Of a stretch of 64,000 nucleotides of DNA, positions 51,540 through 60,696 are shown one piece after another (the stretch's first letter is position 1; the number at the start of each line of letters is the position of its first letter). The notes beneath the pieces were generated by a model that saw nothing but the letters and a program-made list of their open reading frames with translations, was not told the origin of the DNA and searched no databases. Origin of the DNA: Bin55 sp965203735 (GTDB lineage: Bacteria > Pseudomonadota > Gammaproteobacteria > Pseudomonadales > Azotimanducaceae); NCBI GenBank assembly GCA_965203735.1, contig OZ241909.1, positions 248,001-312,000 of the forward strand. Direction: 5' to 3'. The translations under genes and the position numbers were made by a program.

Positions 51540-52592
51540 TTAATTGGCCGCTCTGGCTTGATGCGTCCATCGTTCAAGTTCGGAGATGAGAGTGTCTACC
51601 GATTGAAACCTCTCCTCACGGTTGAGCAAAGTGCAACGCAGACAAATATCCTCGAGCTCGATCGGAATATCCAAGTTTGGACTTCGCTCTCTTGGCGGCA
51701 CAAAGTCTCGATTTCGAATATGTTCCAAAACGGATTCCACATCGTCTCCCCGAAACATTCGCCGCAACGTCAGAATCTCATACAGAACGGTACCAATACT
51801 GTAAATGTCCGTTCTGTGATCAATATCTAGAGGATCGAGCAGTTGCTCCGTTGACATGTGCGGCGGAGTACCGTCCAGCGGAGCGCGACGTGTCAGATCA
51901 ATGTTCGAATCGCCAATGTCGAATTTTGCGAGCTTGAATTCAGGAGATAGCATGTCCTCATGGACATTCGACCTACTGCTGTCGTCCCATACTTTTGCTG
52001 TTCCCCAATCCAGCAACATGACCTCGCCAAAGTCCCCTACCAGCACATTCTCGGGCTTGATGTCCCTGTGTACGACCCCGTGAATGTGGGCGTAATGCGT
52101 CGCGTGACATACTTGCATTAAGATTTCGATGAGTCTAGGAAGTCCAAATCCCTCGATCTGGTGAGTTCGGCGTTCGATACATCGCTGGATCAACTCGCGG
52201 AGCGTTGAACCATGAACCAACTTCATGGTGAAGTAATAGTTTCCACGCACATCTCTGCCAAGTTCGTAAGTTGGAATCGTGTTGGGATGCTGCAGCATCG
52301 CAGTAATTCGCGCTTCGCGTAAGAACCTCTCTTGTTCCGCAGGATTCTTGGCAAGTTCAGGACGCAGTGCCTTGTAGCAAACCGTACGTCTCAGATGAAG
52401 ATCCTTGCATGAGCTAATGACGCACTTGCCGCCACGAGCGATAGTCTTGAAGTACATGTAGCGAGTGCGATTGTCCGGTCTTGCCGGCAGCTGCACGTCA
52501 GTTTCGGTCTTGAAGATGCTGGCGTAAGTATCAGGCTGTTTGGGGTAGTCCACGTCCGTGTATGAGCTGGAGGGGACTGTAAATCCTAGCAA
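51540..52592 (-). CDS. Serine/threonine protein kinase
   Basis: 350 residues. Catalytic loop HRDIKPEN at 175-182, ATP lysine in VCYKALRPEL (Lys74) and glutamate in FLREARITAML. The DFG motif reads LDWG (194-197), a change found in some bacterial kinases. The glycine loop is IARGGKC. The activation segment ends in GTPPHMSTEQL. No membrane helix or extracellular sensor domain is seen, so it is cytoplasmic. Targets unknown; the closest gene cluster is the envelope operon starting at 54624. Confidence 0.9.
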   Translation of the reverse strand: MLGFTVPSSSYTDVDYPKQPDTYASIFKTETDVQLPARPDNRTRYMYFKTIARGGKCVISSCKDLHLRRTVCYKALRPELAKNPAEQERFLREARITAMLQHPNTIPTYELGRDVRGNYYFTMKLVHGSTLRELIQRCIERRTHQIEGFGLPRLIEILMQVCHATHYAHIHGVVHRDIKPENVLVGDFGEVMLLDWGTAKVWDDSSRSNVHEDMLSPEFKLAKFDIGDSNIDLTRRAPLDGTPPHMSTEQLLDPLDIDHRTDIYSIGTVLYEILTLRRMFRGDDVESVLEHIRNRDFVPPRERSPNLDIPIELEDICLRCTLLNREERFQSVDTLISELERWTHQARAAN

Positions 52593-52768
52593 ATTTGCTG
52601 GTGATTGCCAGACCTTGTTGACAGTTCAAGACTCAGGCGAGCCCAAAGGTCCATCCGTTTTGATGCATAGCCAAACACTGAGGGAATCTGCGCCCCCAGC
52701 AGTGGTAGAAAGATCGAAGCGATGCGCGTTAGTTGGCTGGAGATCGAAACCCTACAGAAATCGTTTGC

Positions 52769-54421
52769 TCAATATTCGACTGTCGATTCCCATCCGTCCA
52801 ATTTCGCCTTGCGCCAACGATTGATCGTTTCTGGATTTGCGTTTATTTCCAGTGCATTGTCAAGGTCAGAGTCGTACACGGGCCAAGTTGGAAGGCCCTC
52901 TCCGTTTGGTGATCCAGTCTTGGCGAAATTCACCCAATACGCGTGCATTAGATCCGCAACCTTGTGATCGTCTTCATTCCAATTCGTTTCATTTCGGTTA
53001 TTGAAGACGAACGCAATTTCTCCGGCATGGTAGGCGCCCATCGGCCTGTCTGGGCCCAAGCCTGGAAAGAAGGGTGCATGACTAAAGACATACATGTAAG
53101 CATCCGCTCCTCGCTGAGTTATCAACTGTGCCCACTTCCGCATTTCCCAAGCAAAGACAACGTCCGAGATCATTTGTTGGGAAGCGGTCTTTGTCGACTT
53201 CTTTGCATCTTCCATGTACAGTTCGATGAATTTCTCTGCATCCCCGTCCGTATTCTCACGAACCGACGTCTTCCAGTCCTCCATACTGCGCTCGGGGATT
53301 CCTGCATAGAGCCAAGTACCTTCGTCGGTGTTCGAGCCAACGAGCACCGGAACCGGATTTCCGCCGTCTCCGCCAAGAAGGTTTCCCATTTGATCCGGGA
53401 ACAAGTAGCCGTCTACATAGACTGATCGCCATGACAACGAAACACCACTCTGCTGATGCGCCACAACAAGCGCACCCCAGTCCATTTCTCGCAGTTCGTC
53501 GATAGCTTCAGTCCCTTCTCCCGTAGCACCAAGTGCTTGGGCCATAACTACACCAGCAGCGTGGCCGCCTCCAGCGAGTTCACCTCGGGTCTGCTCGGGA
53601 TTTTCTAGTGGATCTTCCAGTGTTGGGTGTTTGTTGAAACATCCTCCAGATTGTCCAATAGCCTTTTGGAACAGTCCTTTGGACAAGGGAGTTGCAACCA
53701 AGTAGCAGACACTCATGGATCCGGCGGACTCTCCAAAGATCGTAACGGTGTTGGGATCACCGCCGAATGCAGCGATGTTTTCCTGAACCCATCTGAGAGC
53801 GGCAAGTTGGTCGTAGATTCCTTGGTTACCCGAAATCCCCATTTCCGATTCTTCACTCAACCCAGGATGTGCAAAGAATCCTGCAAGGCCCAGTCGGTAG
53901 TTAATCGTCACCAAGACGACGCCGGACTTCGCGAATTCCGTTCCGTGGTAACCCTCATTGGATCCACTACCAAAGCTAAATCCCCCACCATGGATCCAGA
54001 CCATGACCGGTTGAGGTTCGTCCCTTTCAACCGACCAAACATTTAGGTAGAGGCAATCCTCTGACTTCTCGGCTTGGCTAGATCCGATGCCGCCGGCGGG
54101 CTGCATGCAATCCGCTCCGAACTCCGTTGCATCCCGACTTCCTTCCCAACTCTCGGGAAGTTGTGGCGGGCTCCAACGCAAGTCGCCGACGGGCGGGGCT
54201 GCGAAAGGTATACCTTTGAATACTCGAACCGAATCTTCCTCCATTTGTCCTTGCACTGTCCCGTAACTCGTTTCAACCATGGGACCCGACTCTTCATCGG
54301 ACGAGTCAGACTCCTGCGCCACCACACTTTGGTTTGCTACAAAGACGGTGGAAAACAGTGTGGCCGCAATCAACAAACGGGTTCTAGTTGCACCTTCCAA
54401 CCTATACAAAGGACTCTTCAT
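52769..54421 (-). CDS. Carboxylesterase, type B, exported
   Basis: 550 residues with a signal peptide (LLIAATLFSTVFVANQSVVA). The nucleophile is in GESAGSMSV, the glutamate probably in GSNTDEGTW, the histidine in GAYHAGEIAFVF, and VWIHGGGFSFGSG forms the oxyanion hole. It would hydrolyse esters in the periplasm or outside. Its leader contains a strong hairpin (54455-54480). It is divergent from the envelope operon. Confidence 0.92.
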   Translation of the reverse strand: MKSPLYRLEGATRTRLLIAATLFSTVFVANQSVVAQESDSSDEESGPMVETSYGTVQGQMEEDSVRVFKGIPFAAPPVGDLRWSPPQLPESWEGSRDATEFGADCMQPAGGIGSSQAEKSEDCLYLNVWSVERDEPQPVMVWIHGGGFSFGSGSNEGYHGTEFAKSGVVLVTINYRLGLAGFFAHPGLSEESEMGISGNQGIYDQLAALRWVQENIAAFGGDPNTVTIFGESAGSMSVCYLVATPLSKGLFQKAIGQSGGCFNKHPTLEDPLENPEQTRGELAGGGHAAGVVMAQALGATGEGTEAIDELREMDWGALVVAHQQSGVSLSWRSVYVDGYLFPDQMGNLLGGDGGNPVPVLVGSNTDEGTWLYAGIPERSMEDWKTSVRENTDGDAEKFIELYMEDAKKSTKTASQQMISDVVFAWEMRKWAQLITQRGADAYMYVFSHAPFFPGLGPDRPMGAYHAGEIAFVFNNRNETNWNEDDHKVADLMHAYWVNFAKTGSPNGEGLPTWPVYDSDLDNALEINANPETINRWRKAKLDGWESTVEY

Positions 54422-54454
54422 GTCTATAACTCCGTCCCAACTCTTAAGACTGCC

Positions 54455-54480
54455 AAGATGGCACTGACGAGTGCCATCTT
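54455..54480. other. Perfect 11-bp hairpin in the divergent intergenic region
   Basis: AAGATGGCACT, GACG, AGTGCCATCTT: eleven pairs with a 4-nt loop. It lies 34 bp upstream of the esterase start. No T-tract follows. It could be an operator for the divergent genes or a leader stem. Confidence 0.55.
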
Positions 54481-54623
54481 AACCAAATCCCCTCACCTCC
54501 CGAACCGATTCCAAATCTCCCAATCTAAAGGAAAACACATCGCTACATTGCCTTTTGGTTAAATGCGATACCATTTCAATCCAAATTCTCCCTCTAGTTT
54601 CCGGAAAGCCCTAAGGATAGAGT

Positions 54624-55661
54624 GTGGTTATAGCCGCAATCCTATATCTGTTACTACTAAGTCTCGTATCAGTAAACGTCGTTCAAGCATTCAACCAACC
54701 CATAGTGCTCGCGGCAATACCCATTATTCTTGCGATCGTAGTGGTCGGTGGCCTGTATTCGTGGCGCACGACACGACGAACGTTACTTCTCTCGCTCGGC
54801 TACACAGGAATGGTCGGTTTGTCAGCAGTAGCAATCACATTTGCACTGCCCGCGTTAGAGATCATTTTCCAGGGCGAGAGTGGATCATGGACCTCGCGGC
54901 TCGCACCTTTGTTCGTCGTGGCCATTGCGTTATATATAACAGGCCTGTGGATTGAAGCCGCCTCGATGCGTCAGACTGACGCCTTGGAGTGGTTAGCGCG
55001 ATTTCTTGGGGGACCCAGTCTATACCTGACGATGGTTACTGCACTCATCCTTTGTGCGGGAACCTTGCTCTTAATGGAATGGATTGAAGGAGTTGTGGAA
55101 ATTGCACACAACGTAACCCAGCGTTTCCTTAGCAGAGGGATCATTCCGCCCGTGACCGTGTTCATCTTCTATTGGGGAGTGCTTCTATTACTCAGCAAAT
55201 GGTGGAATGCATTCTTTCTTCGACTGTCGATGAACAAGTGGGAAAACGACGACGGACCCGTCGCAAACTCAAATATTGACAGGGTACGAAACGTAGCTCG
55301 CGACGCCGACAGTCTAGATGTTCAGCTTCAATTCCTTTGGCGACGACACGACGAGTCTTATCTCGTGCCTCGTTACATAAGCTTTGCTACACCTGTCCTG
55401 GGATTCATCGGTACGGTCCTGGGCATTTCTCTAGCCGCAGATGGCATTCGAGGAATCATCTCGTCTGAATCAGGGCTCAGCGGCTTGTCAAGCGAACTTG
55501 GAGCCGCAATTTCACCGTTGGGCATCGCGTTCGACACTACGCTCATTGCACTTTCACTGAGCATTGCATTGGCTCTTCTGCTCGCACTTGTTCAGCGTGG
55601 TGAAGAACGTACATTGACCTCACTAGAACGATATCTGCGCGATAACGTACGTGTTCACTGA
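54624..55661 (+). CDS. MotA/TolQ/ExbB-like proton channel family protein
   Basis: 345 residues, GTG start with AAGGA six nt upstream. About eight hydrophobic helices. The last 110 residues match the MotA/TolQ/ExbB domain: YISFATPVLGFIGTVLGISLA and LSSELGAAISPLGIAFDTTLIALSL. Extra N-terminal helices distinguish it from TolQ or ExbB. It heads a four-gene operon; the next gene overlaps by 11 nt. It is expected to form an inner-membrane channel using the proton gradient. Confidence 0.82.
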   Translation: MVIAAILYLLLLSLVSVNVVQAFNQPIVLAAIPIILAIVVVGGLYSWRTTRRTLLLSLGYTGMVGLSAVAITFALPALEIIFQGESGSWTSRLAPLFVVAIALYITGLWIEAASMRQTDALEWLARFLGGPSLYLTMVTALILCAGTLLLMEWIEGVVEIAHNVTQRFLSRGIIPPVTVFIFYWGVLLLLSKWWNAFFLRLSMNKWENDDGPVANSNIDRVRNVARDADSLDVQLQFLWRRHDESYLVPRYISFATPVLGFIGTVLGISLAADGIRGIISSESGLSGLSSELGAAISPLGIAFDTTLIALSLSIALALLLALVQRGEERTLTSLERYLRDNVRVH

Positions 55662-56199
55662 AACTCACAGTAGTTCCTCTCGAAACAGCACAGCGGGAAT
55701 CTCGCAGCAAGAGGAAAACAGCGCTCCAATGATGGCCGTATTCGGCGGCATGTTTGCACTGATGCTCGTGTTCCTTCTCGTTGTCAACGTGGTTTCGGAA
55801 GCGGCAGTTCGAGAACGAATTAGTGAGTCCACGACTGAGGGCCACTATCGCATTGAACGAATGGACGGCAGTTCGGGCTATTCGATCATTGTGTTTCCGG
55901 AAGCTGTGCGCATCGTGGAAACCGCCGAAGGTGTTGCCCGCGATGACATCTGTAAGCCTGGCAGCGCGTTTCGTCGCTATGCGGAACGTGTATACGGAGA
56001 CGGAGACGATCAATTGTTGTTCTTCCTGCTCGAAGGAAGCGTCGCAACAATGACTGTGGCGCGCAATTGCTTGTATGACATGTGGCCGTATCGACCATTG
56101 CGAATTGGCTGGGTCATAGCCGACAACGAATTCCTCAAGTCCGTGATGCTTGACGACATTCCTGAGTACATTCAGGATCATGTTGAGGAATTGCCGTGA
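55651..56199 (+). CDS. Single-helix membrane protein of the channel operon
   Basis: 182 residues, GTG start overlapping the channel gene. A membrane helix at 27-47 (MMAVFGGMFALMLVFLLVVNVV) follows a short polar N-terminus, like ExbD, TolR or MotB. The C-terminal part is periplasmic, with two cysteines that might pair. No OmpA-like peptidoglycan motif is evident. Its placement after a MotA/TolQ-like gene suggests it is the stator partner. It overlaps the next gene by 4 nt. Confidence 0.7.
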   Translation: MFTETHSSSSRNSTAGISQQEENSAPMMAVFGGMFALMLVFLLVVNVVSEAAVRERISESTTEGHYRIERMDGSSGYSIIVFPEAVRIVETAEGVARDDICKPGSAFRRYAERVYGDGDDQLLFFLLEGSVATMTVARNCLYDMWPYRPLRIGWVIADNEFLKSVMLDDIPEYIQDHVEELP

Positions 56200-57911
56200 C
56201 CTCTTCGGCTTCTCGAATTCCTAACTTTGCCGGAGTTGCGCTGGTTGACATTCTTGCCAACGGTGTGGCTGTACTCGTTATCGTGATCGTATTGAGCATC
56301 GCTGCTCGAGCCGAGAAGGAAGAGCGCTACACAGAAAAGGTTCAGGAAATCGGTGTCGTCATGACCCGTGAATTCAGCACATCGCTTGTGCTGAATAAGA
56401 TGGCTGCGAGTCCGCCGGCACTGCTGCACGACTATGAAAATTCGCCGCAGGATCAAGTGTGGCATCCCGAAGTCATGCCCGTTCTGGAATTCCATCGCAA
56501 TGTGGTACGAGATCCTTACTCCGGTACCGTATGGACACGGGAAGAGCTTCTTCAAACGCCCAATACTCTAGACGACTTTCTTTATCGAATACCCACGTCT
56601 GCGCGTGGGAGCATCCGAGGTGACATCTATGACGTAGGTACCTATTACCTACTAATGTCAATTCTGAGGGATCACGGAATACGCATTTGGCATTGGCACT
56701 TTATGGGGGGAAGCGGTGGCATCCTGGGATCGGGCGATATTGGCGATTGTCCCCCGGGGATTAGTTTTGAAGATTGCGTTGGTCAAGGCGGGACATCTGG
56801 CGGTGACTCCCAAATCAATTCGCTCTTCGAAGAGCTACTAGATGGTGGAGGAGGGGATTCCGACGGTGATTCAAGCGGAGCCTGGCCTCCAGAAACCATG
56901 GGCGATTGTCCACCCGGTATGGACTGCGGTTCCGGTCTGGACTCAACGGACATTCCAGAAGGCTCAAGCTTGGGCATCGGACAAGGTCCCATGGATCCAA
57001 GTGCAATGGGTAGTTTTCCCGATGCGACGACGCCGAACTCAAGTGGAAATTTCGGTTCAAGCGGCGTAGGAACACCTGGAGCGGATAGTTCCAATCAAAG
57101 TGCCTTTCAACTTCGATTGGCAGATCCCCAATCGCTGGTTCAACCGGAGACCAGCCTCCCACTTGAGGACACAGACTTACCATCTTTGCTTGGTGCGCTG
57201 ATGATTTACATTAGCGAACTTCAAGATTACTTGGACAAGAATCTACCGCCCACTGAATTGCTAGAAGATTTCCTACTCAAGATTGCTGAAAACCTCGATA
57301 AGTTAGACGCATTGACAGCAGAAGAGACTTCAGTCATTCAAGACCTCCACGACTCATTGGAAATGGCCGGTCGTCTTGGAGGTCCCTCATCAAGATTTGA
57401 CCCAATACCAATCACCCTCGTCCCAATTCAGGAACCGGGTCACGCTTCATTACGGCTTCTATCTAACCGCATACTCTTAGAGGTTGAAGCCAGAGTGGAT
57501 CCTGACAATCCTCCCGAGGGCTTCGATATGGTCTTGCCGAGATTGAGCTTGAACAAGTTTCCAGATATTTGGCGGGGACTGCAGGTTGCGCTTGGCCAAG
57601 GTTCCGTAGTGCTAACACCGCTTGGCACTGAAACGGGGGATGAGCCGAGCTGGCGGGCGGTCGCTTACATCTCCGCCAGCCTCAACGACTTTGTCGTCGG
57701 CTTTGTGTACTCCACAATCGATGAGGACGGTTTTCTTACGGTACTGGCCGATAGCAATCGCGTGAGAATCGACAATCAACCCATTACGGTTCAAGCAGAT
57801 GTCGCTTTCTTCGGAGTCAGAACTTGGCTCGTGATCCTCTATTGCATTCTTGGAGCAATGGTCTTGCTTCTATTGCTGTTCTGGAGACCAGGCATGCGTA
57901 GATCGGAATGA
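56196..57911 (+). CDS. Large membrane protein of the channel operon, ExbD-like N-terminus
   Basis: 571 residues. An N-terminal helix in VALVDILANGVAVLVIVIVLSIAA resembles that of ExbD/TolR, and a second helix lies near residues 548-567 (WLVILYCILGAMVLLLLLFW). Between them is a long Gly/Ser/Pro-rich region (residues 165-290, several DCPPG elements) and a folded domain from about 300 on. Both ends are anchored, so the middle likely lies in the periplasm. Family unknown. It overlaps its neighbours by 4 nt on both sides. Confidence 0.65.
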   Translation: MTSSASRIPNFAGVALVDILANGVAVLVIVIVLSIAARAEKEERYTEKVQEIGVVMTREFSTSLVLNKMAASPPALLHDYENSPQDQVWHPEVMPVLEFHRNVVRDPYSGTVWTREELLQTPNTLDDFLYRIPTSARGSIRGDIYDVGTYYLLMSILRDHGIRIWHWHFMGGSGGILGSGDIGDCPPGISFEDCVGQGGTSGGDSQINSLFEELLDGGGGDSDGDSSGAWPPETMGDCPPGMDCGSGLDSTDIPEGSSLGIGQGPMDPSAMGSFPDATTPNSSGNFGSSGVGTPGADSSNQSAFQLRLADPQSLVQPETSLPLEDTDLPSLLGALMIYISELQDYLDKNLPPTELLEDFLLKIAENLDKLDALTAEETSVIQDLHDSLEMAGRLGGPSSRFDPIPITLVPIQEPGHASLRLLSNRILLEVEARVDPDNPPEGFDMVLPRLSLNKFPDIWRGLQVALGQGSVVLTPLGTETGDEPSWRAVAYISASLNDFVVGFVYSTIDEDGFLTVLADSNRVRIDNQPITVQADVAFFGVRTWLVILYCILGAMVLLLLLFWRPGMRRSE

Positions 57912-59482
57912 GTTGGCGCAAACCTATACTCATTCTGCTTGCACTGCTACTCGCTGGCATTGCCATTACATGGCTCAATGTTGGTCGAACCGACATTGAT
58001 GCCATCGAGGTTGAATTGCGTGCCTGGGAAGCACCAAACAAACGAGCGCGAAACGTAGATGACGCCGTCCTCAAAATGCTGGATCGTCAATGGTTTAGTA
58101 CGGAGCTCCGCATTCGTCTCGACAAACCAGAACGGCAGATCTTGCTCGCGCCCCTTCAGGTGGATGAATGCGAAGTTTCACAGATAGAGTACGAGCGATT
58201 TGTTGAATGGGCAACGTCTCGTAACCAGTCCGATGCCGAGCCACCAGATTGGTTAGCCTCTGCTTCAACAGGACACAGAAGCGCGGGAAGACTGAATTCT
58301 CCTGCCAGCGGCGTGAGCTTTCGCGGCGCTTCGACGTACTGTCGGGCTGTGGGAGGGCGCCTCCCAATGGTTGAAGAAATAGAAGCCATCGCCCGAGGTA
58401 AACAGGGACGCTTATATCCGTGGGGAAACGACTTCGACGATACGGCATGGCCGTTCACTGAGCCCGATCGAAACGCACAGCAACCATGTCGTACACATCC
58501 AACGACAGGTACTCCCTTGGGAGTGCAAGACTTGGCGAACAATGTCATGGAATGGACGGCGGGGACGACAGCTCCTACTTTGCTCACAGGACCTGGTCAA
58601 ATTCCGGTGTTTGGCGCACCGCCCGTTCGCATCAATGCTCGCGATCTTTATGCCTTGAGTGCTGCATGGCTACCCGTTAGTTCGGAGATCCAGAGTCATC
58701 ATCTTGGTTTTCGGTGCGTATACGAAGATCCTCCTCCCCCTGTTCTGCCGTGGGGAACACCTGCCGGCAACACCGTACTGCTGGAGGGCGGCGACTATGC
58801 CGTCGGATTGCCTGCTCAAGCACGAGTCACGCAGTTTGTCACAGCTTTACCTCCAGACAGCGACGTCTCACTTGCGAAGCTAGTGCTATCAACGGAAAAA
58901 TCACTGGGGAGGCTACGGGCGGATCGATGTGAAGTAAGTCGAAACGACTACGCGAAGTTCCTTGCGGACCCCCTCGTTAATGCTGGACTCTATGCTAATG
59001 ACAACGAACCTGCTGGACACTCCCATGAACCGATGAACTGGTCAAAGCAAAAGGAAGACCTTCATTACCCTGTAACAGGGATCAGTTGGTGGTCGGCAGA
59101 CGCGTTTGCACGTTGGTCAGGCGGGCGATTGCCCACTTCCGAGGAATGGAGAGCGATTGCCTCTGGGACTGAAAAACGCTTGTTCCCCTGGGGCGACAAC
59201 TACGATCCCGCCATTGCGACGACAGGCGACGATGCAGCTGGACGGCTCGCCAAGTGCGATTCCAAGACCAGTGACATCACTCCAGGAGGTATTCGGCATC
59301 TCGGTGGAAACGTTTCCGAATGGACTCGCTCCGTAACAATCGACGCAGGGACTGTGGCGATGTGGGTTCAGGGAGGCAATTGGATGCTTCCTGGCGAAGA
59401 GACGACACGAACAACGTTCAGTCGAAAAGTGCCAATCAATCACCAAACTGAAACGATCGGGTTTCGAGTCGTGTACGACTAG
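57908..59482 (+). CDS. Double formylglycine-generating-enzyme-like (SUMF1) protein
   Basis: 524 residues with an N-terminal helix (PILILLALLLAGIAITWL). Two FGE/SUMF1-type domains follow, each with the hallmark pattern: VDECEVSQIEYERFV ... GGRLPMVEEIEAIARG ... LYPWGNDFD in the first (about 75-275), and DRCEVSRNDYAKFL ... GGRLPTSEEWRAIASG ... LFPWGDNYD in the second (about 310-520). Such domains can oxidise sulfatase cysteines, but many bacterial copies only bind ligands or proteins. No sulfatase is nearby. Last gene of the operon. Confidence 0.82.
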   Translation: MSWRKPILILLALLLAGIAITWLNVGRTDIDAIEVELRAWEAPNKRARNVDDAVLKMLDRQWFSTELRIRLDKPERQILLAPLQVDECEVSQIEYERFVEWATSRNQSDAEPPDWLASASTGHRSAGRLNSPASGVSFRGASTYCRAVGGRLPMVEEIEAIARGKQGRLYPWGNDFDDTAWPFTEPDRNAQQPCRTHPTTGTPLGVQDLANNVMEWTAGTTAPTLLTGPGQIPVFGAPPVRINARDLYALSAAWLPVSSEIQSHHLGFRCVYEDPPPPVLPWGTPAGNTVLLEGGDYAVGLPAQARVTQFVTALPPDSDVSLAKLVLSTEKSLGRLRADRCEVSRNDYAKFLADPLVNAGLYANDNEPAGHSHEPMNWSKQKEDLHYPVTGISWWSADAFARWSGGRLPTSEEWRAIASGTEKRLFPWGDNYDPAIATTGDDAAGRLAKCDSKTSDITPGGIRHLGGNVSEWTRSVTIDAGTVAMWVQGGNWMLPGEETTRTTFSRKVPINHQTETIGFRVVYD

Positions 59483-59486
59483 CGAA

Positions 59487-60023
59487 TCAATCGGGCAAAG
59501 TTGCCAGTAGGCTCGCTAGCTCGTCTGCATGCTGTTCTTCCATCTTGAGGATGTCTTCGATCATTCTGCGGGTCGTAGGATCATCGTTTTCCAGCCATCG
59601 GATCACTTCCGAATACGTCTCGATGGCGACTCGCTCTGCAACAAGATCCTCTTCAATCATCTCTTGCAGTGTTTCTCCCTCGCTGTACTCGGCATGCGAC
59701 CGAGAAAGCAGTCCTTCAGGGTTAAAGTTAGGTGATCCGCCCAACTGCGTGATGCGTTCCGCGACCCAGTCCGCATGCATCTGTTCTTCGTTTGCATGCT
59801 CTAGAAACTCTGCTGCTATGGGTCCAGCATTGATTCCCGACGCAGTGAAGTAATGATTTCGATAACGAAGGACACAGACGATCTCAGTTGCAAGGATGTC
59901 ATTGAGCACATCAATAACCAGGCCTCTATCGGCAAGATACGCATCGGTGACAGCACCTTGCGCAATTTTTTCTCGCGCACGTTTTTGAATAGTTTCGATG
60001 TCTGTTTGAAACGGCTTCTTCAT
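59487..60023 (-). CDS. Ferritin-like (bacterioferritin/DPS-type) protein
   Basis: 178 residues forming a four-helix bundle. Metal-ligand patterns are LATEIVCVLRYRNHYF, EHANEEQMHADWVAERI, EEDLVAERVAIETY and KMEEQHADELASLL, with the Glu and ExxH pairs of a di-iron centre. It most likely stores or oxidises iron. It converges with the envelope operon, ending 4 nt after it. Confidence 0.85.
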   Translation of the reverse strand: MKKPFQTDIETIQKRAREKIAQGAVTDAYLADRGLVIDVLNDILATEIVCVLRYRNHYFTASGINAGPIAAEFLEHANEEQMHADWVAERITQLGGSPNFNPEGLLSRSHAEYSEGETLQEMIEEDLVAERVAIETYSEVIRWLENDDPTTRRMIEDILKMEEQHADELASLLATLPD

Positions 60024-60177
60024 GGCAAAATTCTCGCTAGGGGATGTTCTGATGATTAACGAATCGGATTAGCCAACAAGTCGTAAAGAATCATAGTACG
60101 CGTGATGAAACCAATTGCTGGATACGACACGATCGGAGTCTGGACTAGAGATTACCCCAAAAAGTGAAGGAAGAGCT

Positions 60178-60696
60178 ATGGAGATGGCAGGTCGAAACCG
60201 TCTAGTGTTGGCCGCAGTAGTTGTCGCTGTCTCATTCGCACTTATTGGTGTTGTGCTCTTCCTAATTGTGCAAGGTAATGGCGCAGAGAGCTTTACGGGC
60301 ATCACGCTTGAACCGAGCAAGCAAGACTCCACTTCTCAATCGAGCCACTCTTGGAACTACATAGCCAATACCGATTCCAGTTCTGAATTAAGAGAACGGT
60401 CCCTGTCGGACTTGGAACTACTGAACACTGCTTGTCCAGATGTGCGTGCCGAATTGACAAGTGATTGCATCGACGCGCTCGATGAGTTCTTCACGGACTC
60501 AGAGCTGCCACACTGGGAGAACAGGATTGATACGTTGCTACTTCTTGGTACACCTCCAACTTTTGATAGAGTGTTTGAAGATCCTAGTACCAATCGTAGT
60601 TTGGCGTTGGAGGCATTGAGCAGAGAGGAATGCCGATTGGAAGAAGGCGCGATACATCCAGAACTGCATGCCTTCCACGACGAACTATCGAGATGA
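60178..60696 (+). CDS. Membrane-anchored hypothetical protein, N-terminal part (possible frameshift)
   Basis: 172 residues from ATG 60178, with AGGA seven nt upstream; the longer frame from 60115 lacks one. A membrane helix (RLVLAAVVVAVSFALIGVVLFLI) opens it, followed by a Ser/Thr-rich stretch and a helical acidic domain. It ends in HAFHDELSR while the next frame, overlapping by 29 nt, carries on with NYRDDWFGPM. Moving one base at that point would join both into one protein of about 410 residues. Family not recognised. Confidence 0.6.
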   Translation: MEMAGRNRLVLAAVVVAVSFALIGVVLFLIVQGNGAESFTGITLEPSKQDSTSQSSHSWNYIANTDSSSELRERSLSDLELLNTACPDVRAELTSDCIDALDEFFTDSELPHWENRIDTLLLLGTPPTFDRVFEDPSTNRSLALEALSREECRLEEGAIHPELHAFHDELSR

